Source: Siphonodentalium dalli
Taxonomy: Eukaryota > Mollusca > Scaphopoda > Gadilida > Siphonodentaliidae
Direction: 5' to 3'
Assembly: GCA_032622095.1 (NCBI GenBank)
Contig: CP136061.1
Location: 212,442,373-212,506,372, forward strand
Length of the DNA stretch: 64,000 bases
This document shows, in pieces, positions 47,404 through 57,877 of this stretch. Position numbers and translations under genes: made by a program. The notes below the pieces were generated by a model. The model worked only from the letters and a program-made list of their open reading frames with translations, ran no database searches and had not been told where the DNA came from. Position 1 is the stretch's first letter. The number at the start of each line of letters is the position of its first letter.

Positions 47404-47935
47404 TCGGTAAGACCGCTGCTACTGGCGACATTTTACCCACATTTGGTGGACTTCCGCGAAATAAATATATATACTGGCCTTATTAAGCACAATTATCGAA
47501 GAACATTTGTGTAATTTCGCACCTTAAGTTAGGAAATTCCCTCTAGAAACAAAGAACTATATTGCGAAACAGTGTGATTTGGTTCTCCGATTATTTGTGT
47601 CAACCCAAACATCAAAACGCACACGGACGACATCACTCGTGGCAAGTCAAACACAAGAGTTCTAAGTTGCTGACATTTGCTAAGGAGCATGCAGAACTTG
47701 TCAACAAAACTACCCGGCCGCTCTAATTCTCCATTCTACCATTAAGTTTTTAGTGCGGTAAATTTGGGAATTTGACTTTGGTCGAGTCAGAGATTGAGAA
47801 ACGGCTTCATTTTAATGTCACTGTAGCAGTTGTGGGTATGTCATAGACAAGACCATTATATATTTACGTAATGCACATGCATATTCATATCATTAGTAAT
47901 GTTTATGTAATTTATTCATCTTCATTGTGCATACA
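47404..47935. other. No recognised feature
   Basis: Unique sequence after the duplication; nothing recognised. Confidence 0.45.
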
Positions 47936-48065
47936 GAGGTGTGCTGAAACCAAGCCTGGGTTTAGTGTGCCTGTCATTTACAGAATGAGGTCCCCAGAGG
48001 GTGAATTTAGTGACGTTATCCCACACAGCGGGCTAGTACCACCAAACTCACCCTCTGTGGGTTAG
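47936..48065 (+). CDS. Candidate short terminal exon
   Basis: After a pyrimidine-containing tract and CATACAG, the frame reads RCAETKPGFSVPVIYRMRSP, EGEFSDVIPHSGLVPPNSPS and VG, ending in TAG (48063-48065). Composition looks more coding-like than its surroundings, and the PPFHDE repeat begins a few bases later. No partner exon is identified and no family is recognised. Confidence 0.25.
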
Positions 48066-48069
48066 CATT

Positions 48070-48352
48070 CGTTCCACCATTCCATGATGAGCCACCTCAC
48101 CACGACGAACCACCGTTCCACGATGAACCACCGTTCCTCGATGAGCCACTGTTCGACGCCGCCCAACTCGTCCATTGGAACGATGGATTGTTGTTCCCAT
48201 CCCAACTCGCCCAATTTTGCCATCAAGTCTTTCTTTATCAGATGTTATATCCTCCTGATAATTGAAAGAAAGAAACACAGTAACATTTATGCATCACAAT
48301 GCAACCCCTTACGAACACAGCGGCCGTATATTCCGGTCGATAAGGACCGGTT
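48070..48352 (+). repeat. Second PPFHDE-repeat sequence (paralogue of 4263-4595)
   Basis: Four 18-bp units encode PPFHDE, PPHHDE, PPFHDE and PPFLDE, followed by PLFDAAQLVHWNDG and SQLAQFCHQ. The frame stays open to TGA near 48263. Similarity to the 4.3-kb copy continues to the TATATTCCGGTCGATAAGGA end near 48345. Other frames are also open because the repeat unit lacks stops, so coding use is not proven. The copies differ in unit number (four versus two plus a partial) and by an internal block of about 20 bp. Confidence 0.6.
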
Positions 48353-50299
48353 TTGATGGGGGCATTGCCAATCGTATACCATAACAAGATTCACGTTTAG
48401 ATCAACAGCAGAAAGCTGCATGTAGGAACATAGCAAGTAACGTCACAACGAAACAATTTGAATTTAGAAGAAAGAGAAGTTTTAGCAAAATAATGAAATG
48501 CATATTAATATCAAGAAGCAGTTTTTTTTTTTGCATGTTTGTCGGTAACCTGATTAATGCTACTTTGTTGCAATGTATGAATAAGGCATAATACATATAT
48601 AAATACATACTTAAATTTACTGTGTAGGATTAAATGTATCATACAGTATATACAGTTAAAAATGGGAGACATATTAATAATATATTGATGGTGTGGGCGT
48701 TTTGGGAAACTCCATGCACAGACCGTCGAGCAGATCTTAGTGTAGGGCTTCTTGCTTATGGAGATATAATTTACTGGCAGGTTAAATACAAATTAGTCAG
48801 TATCATGTTGTGTATAATTTGATTTTAGGATATCAATATTTGTGATCAATGTGTTCAATCTCAGTCTTAGTTTTTGTTTGGAAAATTTTAGTGGTGGGAA
48901 ATATATACTATTAAAAAAGAATTTAGTTTATAGATTGTTCTGCTCTGGTGTCTTGTACGGGAACACCCATTCTGGAATAGTATAGGCCTTACACATTATA
49001 AATTTTAAAATTTTATTTGGGGATGGTAAGCATTAGCTCCAGCTCTCTGCATTTACAGGTTAAAGGATGTTTGTTTCTACCAGTATTTTCCTTTTTAGTT
49101 TTCATCTTTTTGTCTGCCTGTTTGGTTTCTTTGTTTCAGCTGGACCCTATTTTTGTTTGTTTGAATTCGTTTTTGTTTTTTGTTTGTTTTCTTTTTCCTT
49201 TTTTCGCTTTTTTCCTTTTGTTTTTCTTCTTACAACGTAATTGTTTCTTATAAACTACTATTGTCAATAATTTTCGCTTTCTACAATATCTCAATGATAT
49301 ATTAATCAATAGAGAGGTCATATCAGAGAGTTCCCCGTCTCAATAGCAATATCCTTAAAAGATTCTTTAAAATGCATACATGCATTGCTGAGACGTTTTA
49401 CAACCGTATATGACATTATTGCGCTCTCGTGCTATCCACGGAAAATATAGTCCCCAATTTGCCTCGTTGTTTTGTGTCTATTTTCGTTAGTGCATTTGCA
49501 TTGTCTGGTGTTGTCATGTGCGGCTTTAAGGAAATATGTAATGGCTTTTTAATGATAGTAGGGGTTTCATGTGGTATATCAAAATCCCAGATACGGACTG
49601 TGTAACAATTCTAAACACATCGTAACTGCAAACAAACCCAGTAATTTTGGTTTCCGTGTGGTTACTTCATACCCTAGAAATTATGCTGTCTGATAAAATA
49701 AACGTAGACAGTTGGTGCGAAGTTTGGGTCTGTTACTGGGACCTCATATAGGCCTCAGTGGATATGGCATTCAGCTGACATGTTGCCTATGGAACAGTAA
49801 GGTAAAAACCATCATTCCCGACATCGTCCGGAAATAATTCGGCATGGACATTTGTATAAAAAGTATATAGAAATCTGGAATCTTCAACAACATAATAAGT
49901 AAAACTAGACTGAAGAACAGTGTGGAAACTTCAACAATCTTGTAAATAAATCTGTTCAGAAAATGTAGAACTGAATTAAATTAGGTTTATGAAACAACAT
50001 TGAGTCTAGAAACTTTTAAAATGTTTAAAATTAAATAAACTTGACGTTTCTTGAAAAAAACTTATATTATTAAAGCAACCATATCAAAGAGACTAGAACC
50101 TTCGACAGTCTTGTAGAAATTTAAAACTGAAATAGATATACTTTTCCAGATGTAACTAGGACCTTTAAGCCTATATCGTGTTGTGCTTGGAAAAAGAGTG
50201 AGCAACTGTCTCAAACATTAATGTGACTATTATTAGAATTTCCATTTAGCAGTGAGCAATTTGACCACCCAGGTTGACCTAGCATACTATAATCTGACA
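48353..50299. other. No recognised feature
   Basis: About 1.9 kb of AT-rich sequence. A T-rich tract at 49090-49250 gives a hydrophobic frame by composition only. No gene or family repeat recognised. Confidence 0.5.
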
Positions 50300-50805
50300 T
50301 TAAAGGCACGTGCGGCCTTAATTGTCGAAAATATTCACATTTGTTCCAAACACCGTAATCAGAAAAACAGAAAAAGCTTACAGTTCCGTTCATATACATG
50401 TATACCATGGCCATCGCGTAAACAGCATGTTATCATCATACCTGCTATATTTTACCTAAGCGAGAGCCTGATGTGTTACAGAAGACAGCACAATGCTACT
50501 GGCTAATGACACACAAATGGCATAAACGCTCTGTATTAGTTCCATATCAGGTATTCACCAACAAAGAACGCTCTTTATGTTTACCATCATAATATAAACA
50601 AACACCAGAAAAGTAACTTTTTATGCTTTTGTTTACATAACAATGGTCAAACATATGACCATAACATACTGTTTATGCGATATTTCTTATTTGTATACGG
50701 ACAAAGTATATCTACCATTTTGATGTTCTTTCTGTTTGTGGCGGTTTTTGACGGGTGGATATATTTTCACAGGATACCCACCGCCAAGGCCAACCGTGTC
50801 TTTAA
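50300..50805 (+). mobile_element. TTAA-bounded miniature element, family 2 (copy 3)
   Basis: Starts TTAAAGGCACGTGCGGCCTT and ends AAGGCCAACCGTGTCTTTAA. The interior is nearly colinear with 26406-26907. Confidence 0.88.
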
Positions 50806-51090
50806 CCTGGAAACTGTGATGTATCATTATTTTGGTCGCATCAATCGCCGTATAGGAACTATATTGGTCACCAAATCACTACATATTAGTTTCTGTAATA
50901 TATATTTTTATCACATAATTTGGCCATAAAAGCAGTTTCATAATTATCGGTAATAGACACGTTTAATATCAGCGCGTGCGATGACGTCATTGCGTTCTTC
51001 AAATAACTTGTGATCGCTGTAGTTTATGATTGTTGTTTTCGATGAATATTTCGCGTTGCTTCGGGTTTATTTGATCATGTGATAAAAGGT
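50806..51090. other. No recognised feature
   Basis: Unique spacer between two elements. Confidence 0.45.
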
Positions 51091-51231
51091 ATCTCACACT
51101 CGTCCTATTTTATACGTAATTTATCAACCTCGTCCTCTAAATTCTATTTGAGCCTCGGTAAACCTCGGCTCAAATCGAATTTAGTGAACTCGGTTGATAA
51201 ATTCCGTATAAAATAGAAACTCATGTGAGAT
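51091..51231. mobile_element. Foldback element with about 64-bp arms
   Basis: ATCTCACACTCGTCCTATTT through ATTTGAGCC (51091-51154) pairs with GGCTCAAATCGAATTTAGTG through CATGTGAGAT (51167-51231), leaving a 12-base loop. Arms are about 80 percent complementary by eye. Confidence 0.78.
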
Positions 51232-51352
51232 CCTCTATATATATCTTGTATTGTTTTGTTATTACATTTCGAGAGAAAAGATTAAGTATAGTGTTGACAC
51301 TGTTTTTTGTAAAAAATATATTGATGAAAACTGGACCGTCCCTATTTTGAAG

Positions 51353-51855
51353 TTAAAGGCACGTGATGCCTTAATATGTCGAAAATATTCATATTTGTTC
51401 CAAACACCGTAAACAGAAAAACATTAAAACGCATACAGTTTCGTTCATATATACCATGACCATCGCGTAAACAGCATGTTATCTTGAATACCTACTATAT
51501 TTTACCTAAGAAAGAGCCTGGTTGGGTTACAGGGGACAGCACAATGCTACTGGCTAATCACACACAAATGGCATAAACGCTCTTTATTAGTTCCATATCA
51601 GGAATTCACCAACAAAGAACGCTCTTTATGTTTACCATCATAATATAAACAAACACCAGAAAAGTAACTTGTTATGCTTTTGTTTACAAAACAATGGTTA
51701 AACATTTGAGAATGACATACTGTTTATGCGCTATTTCTTATTTATATACGGACAAAGTCCGTCTACATATTGATGTTCTTTCTGCTTGTGGTGGTTTTTG
51801 ACGGGTGTAAATATTTTCACAGGATACCCACCGCCAAGGCCAATCGTATCTTTAA
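51353..51855 (+). mobile_element. TTAA-bounded miniature element, family 2 (copy 4)
   Basis: Starts TTAAAGGCACGTGATGCCTT and ends AAGGCCAATCGTATCTTTAA; same interior order, with a few more substitutions than copies 1 and 3. Confidence 0.87.
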
Positions 51856-52047
51856 CAGCGGCTATTTTGGCAGCTATGTTGTAACAGGGTCACCACAAGG
51901 TATTTTGTTATATGAACTTCAACACAGGCAAATGTATTATATATGATCTTATGTGTACAGGTTATCAGACGCATTTTAAAGCGATTCTTGAACGTCATGT
52001 ATCTTGGACGCAGAGTTTTTACCATGACGAATTTTAGCGGAATTTGC

Positions 52048-52335
52048 AAGTCTGTTCTCCCGAAATCAGAACATTTTCTGCTTATAATAAAATTTGTTTT
52101 AGGTTAATAATCTGCTTATATTGTCTCATTTTGAGTCGATAGTTAACTGAAAAGGAGAGCGTTTTAGTCACATTGTCGACTCATGCTGACTTCATTATTA
52201 GGTCATTATGTGGGGACAATAATTACACAAATAAACCAACTAACGACCTATCAGGTATACACTCCTTAAAATGTGTTTTCACTATCGCCCGAACCATAAC
52301 ACGGAATAAGGGATATGAGTCCATTATATGCTTAT
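52048..52335 (-). mobile_element. Miniature element, family 4 (copy 3, inverted)
   Basis: Starts TCTGTTCTCCCGAAATCAGA, then ACATTTTCTGCTTATAATAA, TTTGTTTTAGGT, TTTTGAGTCGATAG and GAGAGCGTTTTAGTCACATT, and later TTTTCACTATCGCCCG and GGGATATGAGTCCATTATATGC. This is the same order as 17382-17715. The right end is not sharp because a truncated family 3 element follows. Confidence 0.65.
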
Positions 52336-52369
52336 TTGAGATTCAAATAGTCCAATATGAATCTATGTA

Positions 52370-52790
52370 TCCGGCTATCGAAAATAAAATATGGCGATAA
52401 ATTCCTGAAATATCTTTCTATGAGCATTATATGTCACCGAAAGACGCATTGGAGTCATAGAAAATACAACTTCGGACACACAAATTAAAACACTGCATGC
52501 TAATTTGTATTCATTGGAATTCTGGAATCGGAAACGGAAATAACGGTCGACTGTCCTGAAAATGTATATTGTAAAATAAAATCAAACACTGTTTTCTTTT
52601 CGTTTTAATCATACGACTAAGGAAATACCACACACGTTTCAGAGCGACAACACCTCTAGATTGTATATAGGTTCAATATATCGAATAATTCAGCGCTACA
52701 TGTATATCGACTAATGTTATGAGAATGAGATACAACTTACCAAATTATGTATACATAATGTTGAGGTTCGAACGAGCCATGTCCATTTAA
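52370..52790 (+). mobile_element. Family 3 miniature element, 5'-truncated (copy 2)
   Basis: AAAGACGCATTGGAGTCATAGAAAATACAACT and the end GAGGTTCGAACGAGCCATGT-CCATTTAA correspond to the family 3 copies at 4638 and 53454. The left end with CACATGGCGG is missing and the middle is strongly diverged. Confidence 0.55.
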
Positions 52791-52905
52791 CATACAAGAA
52801 AAGGAGTCTCTTCGTCACCCAAAATAAAAAAAGAATCCATACTTTACAATATATAGTAACAAGTTACCCAGATGGCAGTACGTACCGGGTTCACATGATC
52901 CTCAC

Positions 52906-53205
52906 ATAATCCTTTACCCAACAAACCGGCCAAAACCGGCCAAATAAAGCTTCAACAGCCTAAAATATCTTCGGTCTGTCTCAATAGAACCATACAAATA
53001 TGGATATCATTGGAACCGGCTCATTAACCACATTGTGATGGTTACAGTTATGCCCTGTGCCAATGCATTATCTTATATATGCGAGTCGACCATAGGTCGC
53101 CTCGCATATATAAGAGAATGCATTGGCCTAAAAACAAATCTTGGTCGACTCGCATATATAAGAGAATGCATTGGCACAGGGCCGTTCTATTGGGTAAAGA
53201 GTTAA
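52906..53205 (+). mobile_element. PiggyBac-like MITE (copy 4, internally deleted)
   Basis: Left end TCCTTTACCCAACA after ATAA (decayed TTAA), right end TATTGGGTAAAGAG before TTAA (53202-53205). The first hairpin is complete apart from one change in its left arm. The left arm and most of the loop of the second hairpin are deleted, so only GGTCGACTCGC and the right arm remain. Terminal changes show it is older than the other copies. Confidence 0.85.
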
Positions 53206-53453
53206 TCCAACAAAATATTCATTTAGTTCATGTCAAGGACAACGCGGCCAAGTGACTGTATTTACATTTATCGTATGCAACCGAATTAGAATGTGTATTC
53301 ATTGTGCGAAGATATTTGTTTTAGGTGGAGTGCGGAATTTCACACAATACCCGCTATTTACATTATCCCCTGTATAATGTAGCTGACGTCGATTGTTAAA
53401 CCGAATGGCCCATTCTAATCTCCAAATTATGTCAACGTTATTTTTAAAACCAC

Positions 53454-53896
53454 ATGGCGGTTTGCGCTCCAAAATACAATAATATTATTCGCTTTTGAAT
53501 TTTCCCCGGTATCGAAATACTAGTAGGTCGATAAATATCGTAACTACCTTTCTACAATCATTATTTAACCCAAAAAAGACGCATTGAAGTAATGAAAAAT
53601 GCAACTATGAACAAGTTGTTTGGGTCCCAAACAACAAACAGCCATTTGCGCGATATGGAACCGAAAAGAGCGTTCCCTGTTATACCATTCCTAATATGGT
53701 AGCAATAAAGAGCGATCGTCTGACTTCAGGCCAACAATTGAAAAGGCTGGAAATGGCTGTGACTTTGGCAAGTGTTTTTCAAAGCATATGCAGCCGGTAT
53801 ATCAATATTTCGTGTATTCATGGACCTATAGTACCCGTCCCTCTAAATTACGTAGACAATTAAATTTGGAGGTTCGAATGAGCCATGTACGTTTAA
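53454..53896 (+). mobile_element. TTAA-bounded miniature element, family 3 (copy 3)
   Basis: Starts TTAAAACCACATGGCGGTTT and ends GAGCCATGTACGTTTAA. It is colinear with 4638-5098 throughout (TATCGAAATA, AGACGCATTGAAGTA, CAGCCATTTGC, AATAAAGAGCG, GGCTGTGACTTTGGCAAGTG). The 41-bp satellite starts 21 bp after its right end. Confidence 0.82.
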
Positions 53897-53916
53897 ACGA
53901 TGTACAATATGTGTGT

Positions 53917-54285
53917 CTGAATAGACGGCATATCGACCCACATGATTTGTATGTACTATGAATAGACGGCATATCGACCCATATGATATATATGTACTCT
54001 GAATAGACGGCATATCGACCCACATGATTTATATGTACTCTGAATAGACGGCATATCGACCCACATGGTTTATATGTACTCTGAATAGACGGCATGTCGA
54101 CCCATATGATTTGTATGTACTCTGAATAGACGGCATATCGACCCACATTATTTATATGTACTCTGAATAGACGGCATGTCGACCCACATGATTTGTATGC
54201 ACTCTTAATAGAAGGCATATCGACCCACATGATTTGTATGTACTTTGAATAGACGGCATATCGATCCACATGATTTTTATGTACT
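53917..54285. repeat. 41-bp satellite, nine units
   Basis: Units start at 53917, 53958, 53999, 54040, 54081, 54122, 54163, 54204 and 54245, each exactly 41 bp, with a partial tenth at 54286. The core is GAATAGACGGCAT(A/G)TCGACCCA, and the remainder (CATGATTTnTATGTACT) varies more. Because 41 is not a multiple of three, the array cycles through frames without a stop on the minus strand and yields a spurious 161-codon frame. Confidence 0.97.
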
Positions 54286-54479
54286 CTGAGAAACTGGCCA
54301 ATGTCACACATATTTTGTCTAGTTTTTTAAAACTTTTGTTTATACATAAGGGAGACAAATAATTTTTGGTTTTAATATGGGTAATAAACTAACAAGGAAC
54401 GCTACTTTTTGTTCCAGTCCGAAGACAAATCTGGGCGCAGCGTTTCTAAATTCTATGAATTGTGTCACATTCCTGTACG
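54286..54479. other. No recognised feature
   Basis: Short unique spacer. Confidence 0.4.
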
Positions 54480-55253
54480 GTGCTGTTGACGTAGGTCGAT
54501 AAATAAATATATATATATATATCTATTATATATTTTTGGAAGATCTGTGTGTCTGTATGTGTGTGTGTCTGTCTGTTTCCAATGGACTCGAAAACGGCCG
54601 AGCCGATTTCGATGAAACTTGCTATGTGGGGGTATTTTCGGCCGGGGAGTGACATAGGCCTATTAATTTACCCGTGCGATGTGACCTTGACCTTGAAATC
54701 GGATCATTTCAAGGTCAAACGCACGAATATCACGGGGTTTCGATGAAACTTTGTATGTGTGGGTATTTTCGGCCGGGCAGTGCCATAGGCCTATTAATTT
54801 GCCCGTGCGACGTGACCTTGACCTTGAAATTGGGTCATTTCAAGGTCAAACTCCCGAATATCTCGGGATTTTGATGAAACTTGGTATGTGGGGTACTTTC
54901 GTATGGGGAGTCTCATAAGCCTATTCATTTGCCCGTGCGACGTGGCCTTGAAATCGGGTCAATTCAACGTCAAATCGCGAATTTTGATGGGATTTCGACG
55001 AAATTTGATACGTAGGGTTACTTTTGTCCACTGAAGGTATTAGACGGGTCGAGTCGTGACCCCGACCTGACATTGACCTTCAAAATTATCAATTCGAGGT
55101 CAAATCGGGTAAAACCGGATGGATTTCGACGGGTACTTTTGTCGGGTACTTTTGTCCGAGCAGTGTTTTGGACGGGTCAAATCGTTACCCCACCTGACCT
55201 TGACCTTCAAAATGGTCAATTCAAGGTCAAAGCCGGGACGAAGTCGGGTCACC

Positions 55254-55255
<2 letters not shown>
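54480..55255 (-). mobile_element. Retroelement-derived repeat with about 131-bp tandem units
   Basis: Same family as 11448-11830 but inverted and with more units. Starting from the AT run and the CTGTCTGT tract (54549-54580), units begin with GATGAAACTT at 54611, 54742 and 54873 and a diverged one at 54997. Further degenerate blocks follow, to the GACGAAGTCGGGTCACC end near 55250. Units contain GGGTATTTTCGGCCGGG-AGTG, CATAGGCCTATTAATTTGCC and TGACCTTGACCTTGAAAT. Perfect TCAAGGTCA (either strand) occurs at 54682, 54688, 54709, 54813, 54819, 54840, 55195 and 55221. Confidence 0.75.
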
Positions 55256-55288
<33 letters not shown>

Positions 55289-55294
55289 CTATAG

Positions 55295-55335
<41 letters not shown>
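55256..55335. repeat. TA microsatellite with AGCTATAGCTA centre
   Basis: About 75 bp of TA dinucleotides interrupted once by AGCTATAGCTA, abutting the previous element. Confidence 0.95.
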
Positions 55336-55337
<2 letters not shown>

Positions 55338-55799
55338 AAAGATACACAATCCGAAACCGAATTAACGCTCCTAAATTACTAGTTATTTGGCTTTGTGGGT
55401 AAAACGTATTCTATTCGAGTCGAGGAACCCACCCATCAAAGCTCAGTAGTTTAAAATTCGAGTCTAGGAACCCACCTATCAAAGCTAAGTACTTTAAAGC
55501 GAGCAGTTAGCTCACTTGTAGGCGAAACGTTTGAAAAATTACTGATTCAGTAAGTCTCTGGTCAACTGGGTGTGCTAGCTATAGAACCAATATATATATC
55601 AGAGTTTTGAAGGCGCGGGCTCCGTGTGAGAGTTCACAGCTTTGATATGTTTTAAGAGTGCATGTATTTGTCCATATACACTTGAATATTCCAACTCGTT
55701 TATTTATTGACCTATACAGTACCTACTCCGAATTATGATATGTGTTTTAAACCGGTACTCAGGAAATTGCCTATACGCGGTACACACAAGTGCCTATAT
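55336..55799. repeat. Short direct repeats; otherwise unrecognised
   Basis: CGAGTC(G/T)AGGAACCCACC(C/T)ATCAAAGCT(C/A)AGTA occurs twice at about 55418 and 55459, a 41-bp direct repeat pair. Near 55596-55620, TATATATCAGAGTTTTGAAGGCGCGGGCTC resembles the repeat at 9341 and 9656. Confidence 0.5.
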
Positions 55800-55875
55800 A
55801 TAAAGAGCGTCTCGTTTTTGACGGAGGTGAATATTTTAACAGCATACCCACCACCAACGCCGCCCGTATCTTTAA
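55800..55875 (+). mobile_element. Family 2 right-end fragment
   Basis: TTTTTGACGGAGGTGAATAT, TTTAACAGCATACCCACC and CGCCCGTATCTTTAA match the inner and terminal part of the copy at 63769-64000 (read inverted) better than the other copies. It therefore belongs to a separate subfamily. The rest of the element is absent. Confidence 0.7.
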
Positions 55876-56724
55876 CTATACCTCAGGATGAGATAAGAAC
55901 TGTATATGCATGCCATCGTGCATGCGTGGCACGAAAATAGAATGTTTGTTTTTAATTCGCGTGACTTTAAAATTGAGTTTGCGATAACAAAAATATTGCG
56001 CAAATTCAAATATGAGTAAGGTATAGCACCATGAAGCATAAGATTAAATAATTCATATATGTTATTCCAGTTTTTATTTAAAATTTCGTTTGTATGTCGA
56101 TGTTCCCTTTGGCATCCATTTGGTGTGGTGTATGGGTTTATTACTGCGATTATGCAATTTGAGTGACGTCCGGTCAGGTGCGGAGATAAAGACTGTGCAA
56201 CAATCTGATATGTCACTGACCCACATATTGCAATCCCACACACCTTAACCGGATCATGGAGTCTACTGTAAGTATCCGAATCATTATACTCTTTTAATGT
56301 TCTCGCCCTCCAGAATTGGGTTCCTTCCTGTGTGTATGTTGGTATTCCTTTTAATTACTTCTGTTAACGTAATTGTCTTCTTCACATTTGTAACATTGAT
56401 ACACAAATGAATGCATATCAATTTCGACCTGTGTACACAAACATTTGAGATGTGCTTTATCCTTGAATTAATCATACTGTAAGGTAAGTTGCTATATACG
56501 GCATACATGATATGGATTTAATGTCACGCACATGCAGTGCCCTGATATATTTATACAAAACTCGGACTTATTTAACCACATTATTTATATTAAATGTGTG
56601 GGGTCGCCTTCTATTTATGTCTAGTATACTGTTGTTGTATCACTTAACTGGCGGGCGAAGTTAGAAGTTTTCAATCTTAAACTTATAATATTTGCATTAT
56701 ATAATTATTACCTTCTATACTTAA
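55876..56724. other. No recognised feature
   Basis: Unique AT-rich sequence with short frames only. Confidence 0.45.
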
Positions 56725-56943
56725 CAGAATATATGCAACAAATGAATGAATTTTAACCACGGATTAGTGCAAAATACACTAATTTTCTCTATGAACGAAG
56801 CAAACAACATGGTAATTATAATGAAAACGAGTTTATGACTTCGTTATAAGTACCATGTTGTTTGTGTCGTTTATGGAGCACATGAGTGTATTTTGTACTA
56901 ATACATGGCTCAAATTCATTCATTCACTGCATATATTGTTCTG
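56725..56943. mobile_element. Foldback element with about 90-bp arms
   Basis: CAGAATATATGC, AATGAATGAATTT, ATTAGTGCAAAATACACT and AAACAACATGGTA on the left recur inverted on the right, ending in GCATATATTGTTCTG. The loop of about 36 bp is AT-rich. Arms show small gaps and about 80 percent complementarity. Confidence 0.75.
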
Positions 56944-57339
56944 AGTGTAATAGGAGATGGTCCCGTAAATGACCGGGTTTAGTGTACAGTCCACCTGAAT
57001 TTTGTAATATTTTCATGGAAGACAAATAAATTTGTTGTTTATAAAGTATAAATATTGTCTGAAGATGACAAGAACACACCCTTTGATAATATACATCTTG
57101 CATGGTCCATAGTCGTCCTAATATGCTGCGAGTAATCACCCAAAAAAAAAATTGCCATCTGCAGTGCATTGAATTTGTTGTCACGATAAGATGTCTCATT
57201 ATCATAAGGACACATCTCGCTATATCTTCATCGTAAATTAACAAGATAGTCAATGTAAAATACCTTATCATGGATGAAAAGAATTTAGGTTGTGATTGAG
57301 CTGGAGGTTTGACAAAAGCTGAAGTATATTACCAACAAA
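56944..57339. other. No recognised feature
   Basis: Unique sequence; nothing recognised. Confidence 0.4.
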
Positions 57340-57695
57340 TCCTCCCGCAAATACGCACATTGTCGACCTATAATGTGAAATATGTACATAATGTGATTAC
57401 TTGATTCTGAAATAAGCAGATACTCGAGTCATGTCCGTTATTTGGTGTTATGGCACGGGCCACAGTGAAAAGTACACCTGGAAAGTCATGAGTTGGTTTA
57501 TTTGTGTCATTGTCCACACATAGTCTGCTTAGAATCGCCTGATTATGAGTCGATAGTGTGACTAAAATGCTCTAATTTTCACCACATTATCGACTCAAAA
57601 TTATGCAATTATAAGCAGATTATCTACCTAAAATAAGTTCAATTATAATAAGCAGATAATGTGCGGAGTTTGGGGAAAACAGGCTGCGAGTATAC
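57340..57695 (+). mobile_element. Miniature element, family 4 (copy 4)
   Basis: AATACGCACATTGTCGACCTATAATGTGAAAT, GTACATAATGTGATTA, AAATAAGCAGATACT, TTATTTGGTGTTATGGCACGGGCCACAGTGAAA, GAGTCGATAGTGTGACTAAA, CTACCTAAAATAA and ATAAGCAGATAATGTGCGGA follow the order of 2626-3005. It lies about 180 bp upstream of the first methyltransferase exon, presumably in the preceding intron. Confidence 0.7.
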
Positions 57696-57877
57696 TGATG
57701 TCCAACACAATATTCCATTCCATCCTGAATTTCGGTATCTTCTGATGGTTTGTTGATTTTCCATTGTTATACATGCACATATCAGGATTGGATTAAAGTT
57801 TACTCATTGACAGTGGCATTATTGCACCTTTTCATTGTATTATTCTATCTGTTTCTCTAATGTTGATTTTCAAACAG

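Noticed and set aside
48048-48278. Minus-strand frame rich in VAHRGTVVHRG repeats
   Set aside because: Antisense shadow of the 18-bp PPFHDE unit.
49017-49253. Hydrophobic 78-codon frame resembling membrane segments
   Set aside because: Arises from a T-rich tract (TTT/CTT codons). No signal or stop-transfer pattern and no splice context.
53917-54285. Regular short repeats that might suggest a CRISPR array
   Set aside because: Units are directly contiguous with no unique spacers, and the context is a eukaryotic genome full of LINEs and spliced exons.
53826-54311. 161-codon frame on the minus strand with repeating SICRLFRVHINHVGRYAVYS-type sequence
   Set aside because: It is the three-frame cycle of a stop-free 41-bp satellite, not a gene. 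Spacing is exact and no start or domain context exists.
54549-55288. Frames with repeated GYFRPGS and FKVK motifs
   Set aside because: Products of the 131-bp tandem unit. They do not continue beyond the repeat.
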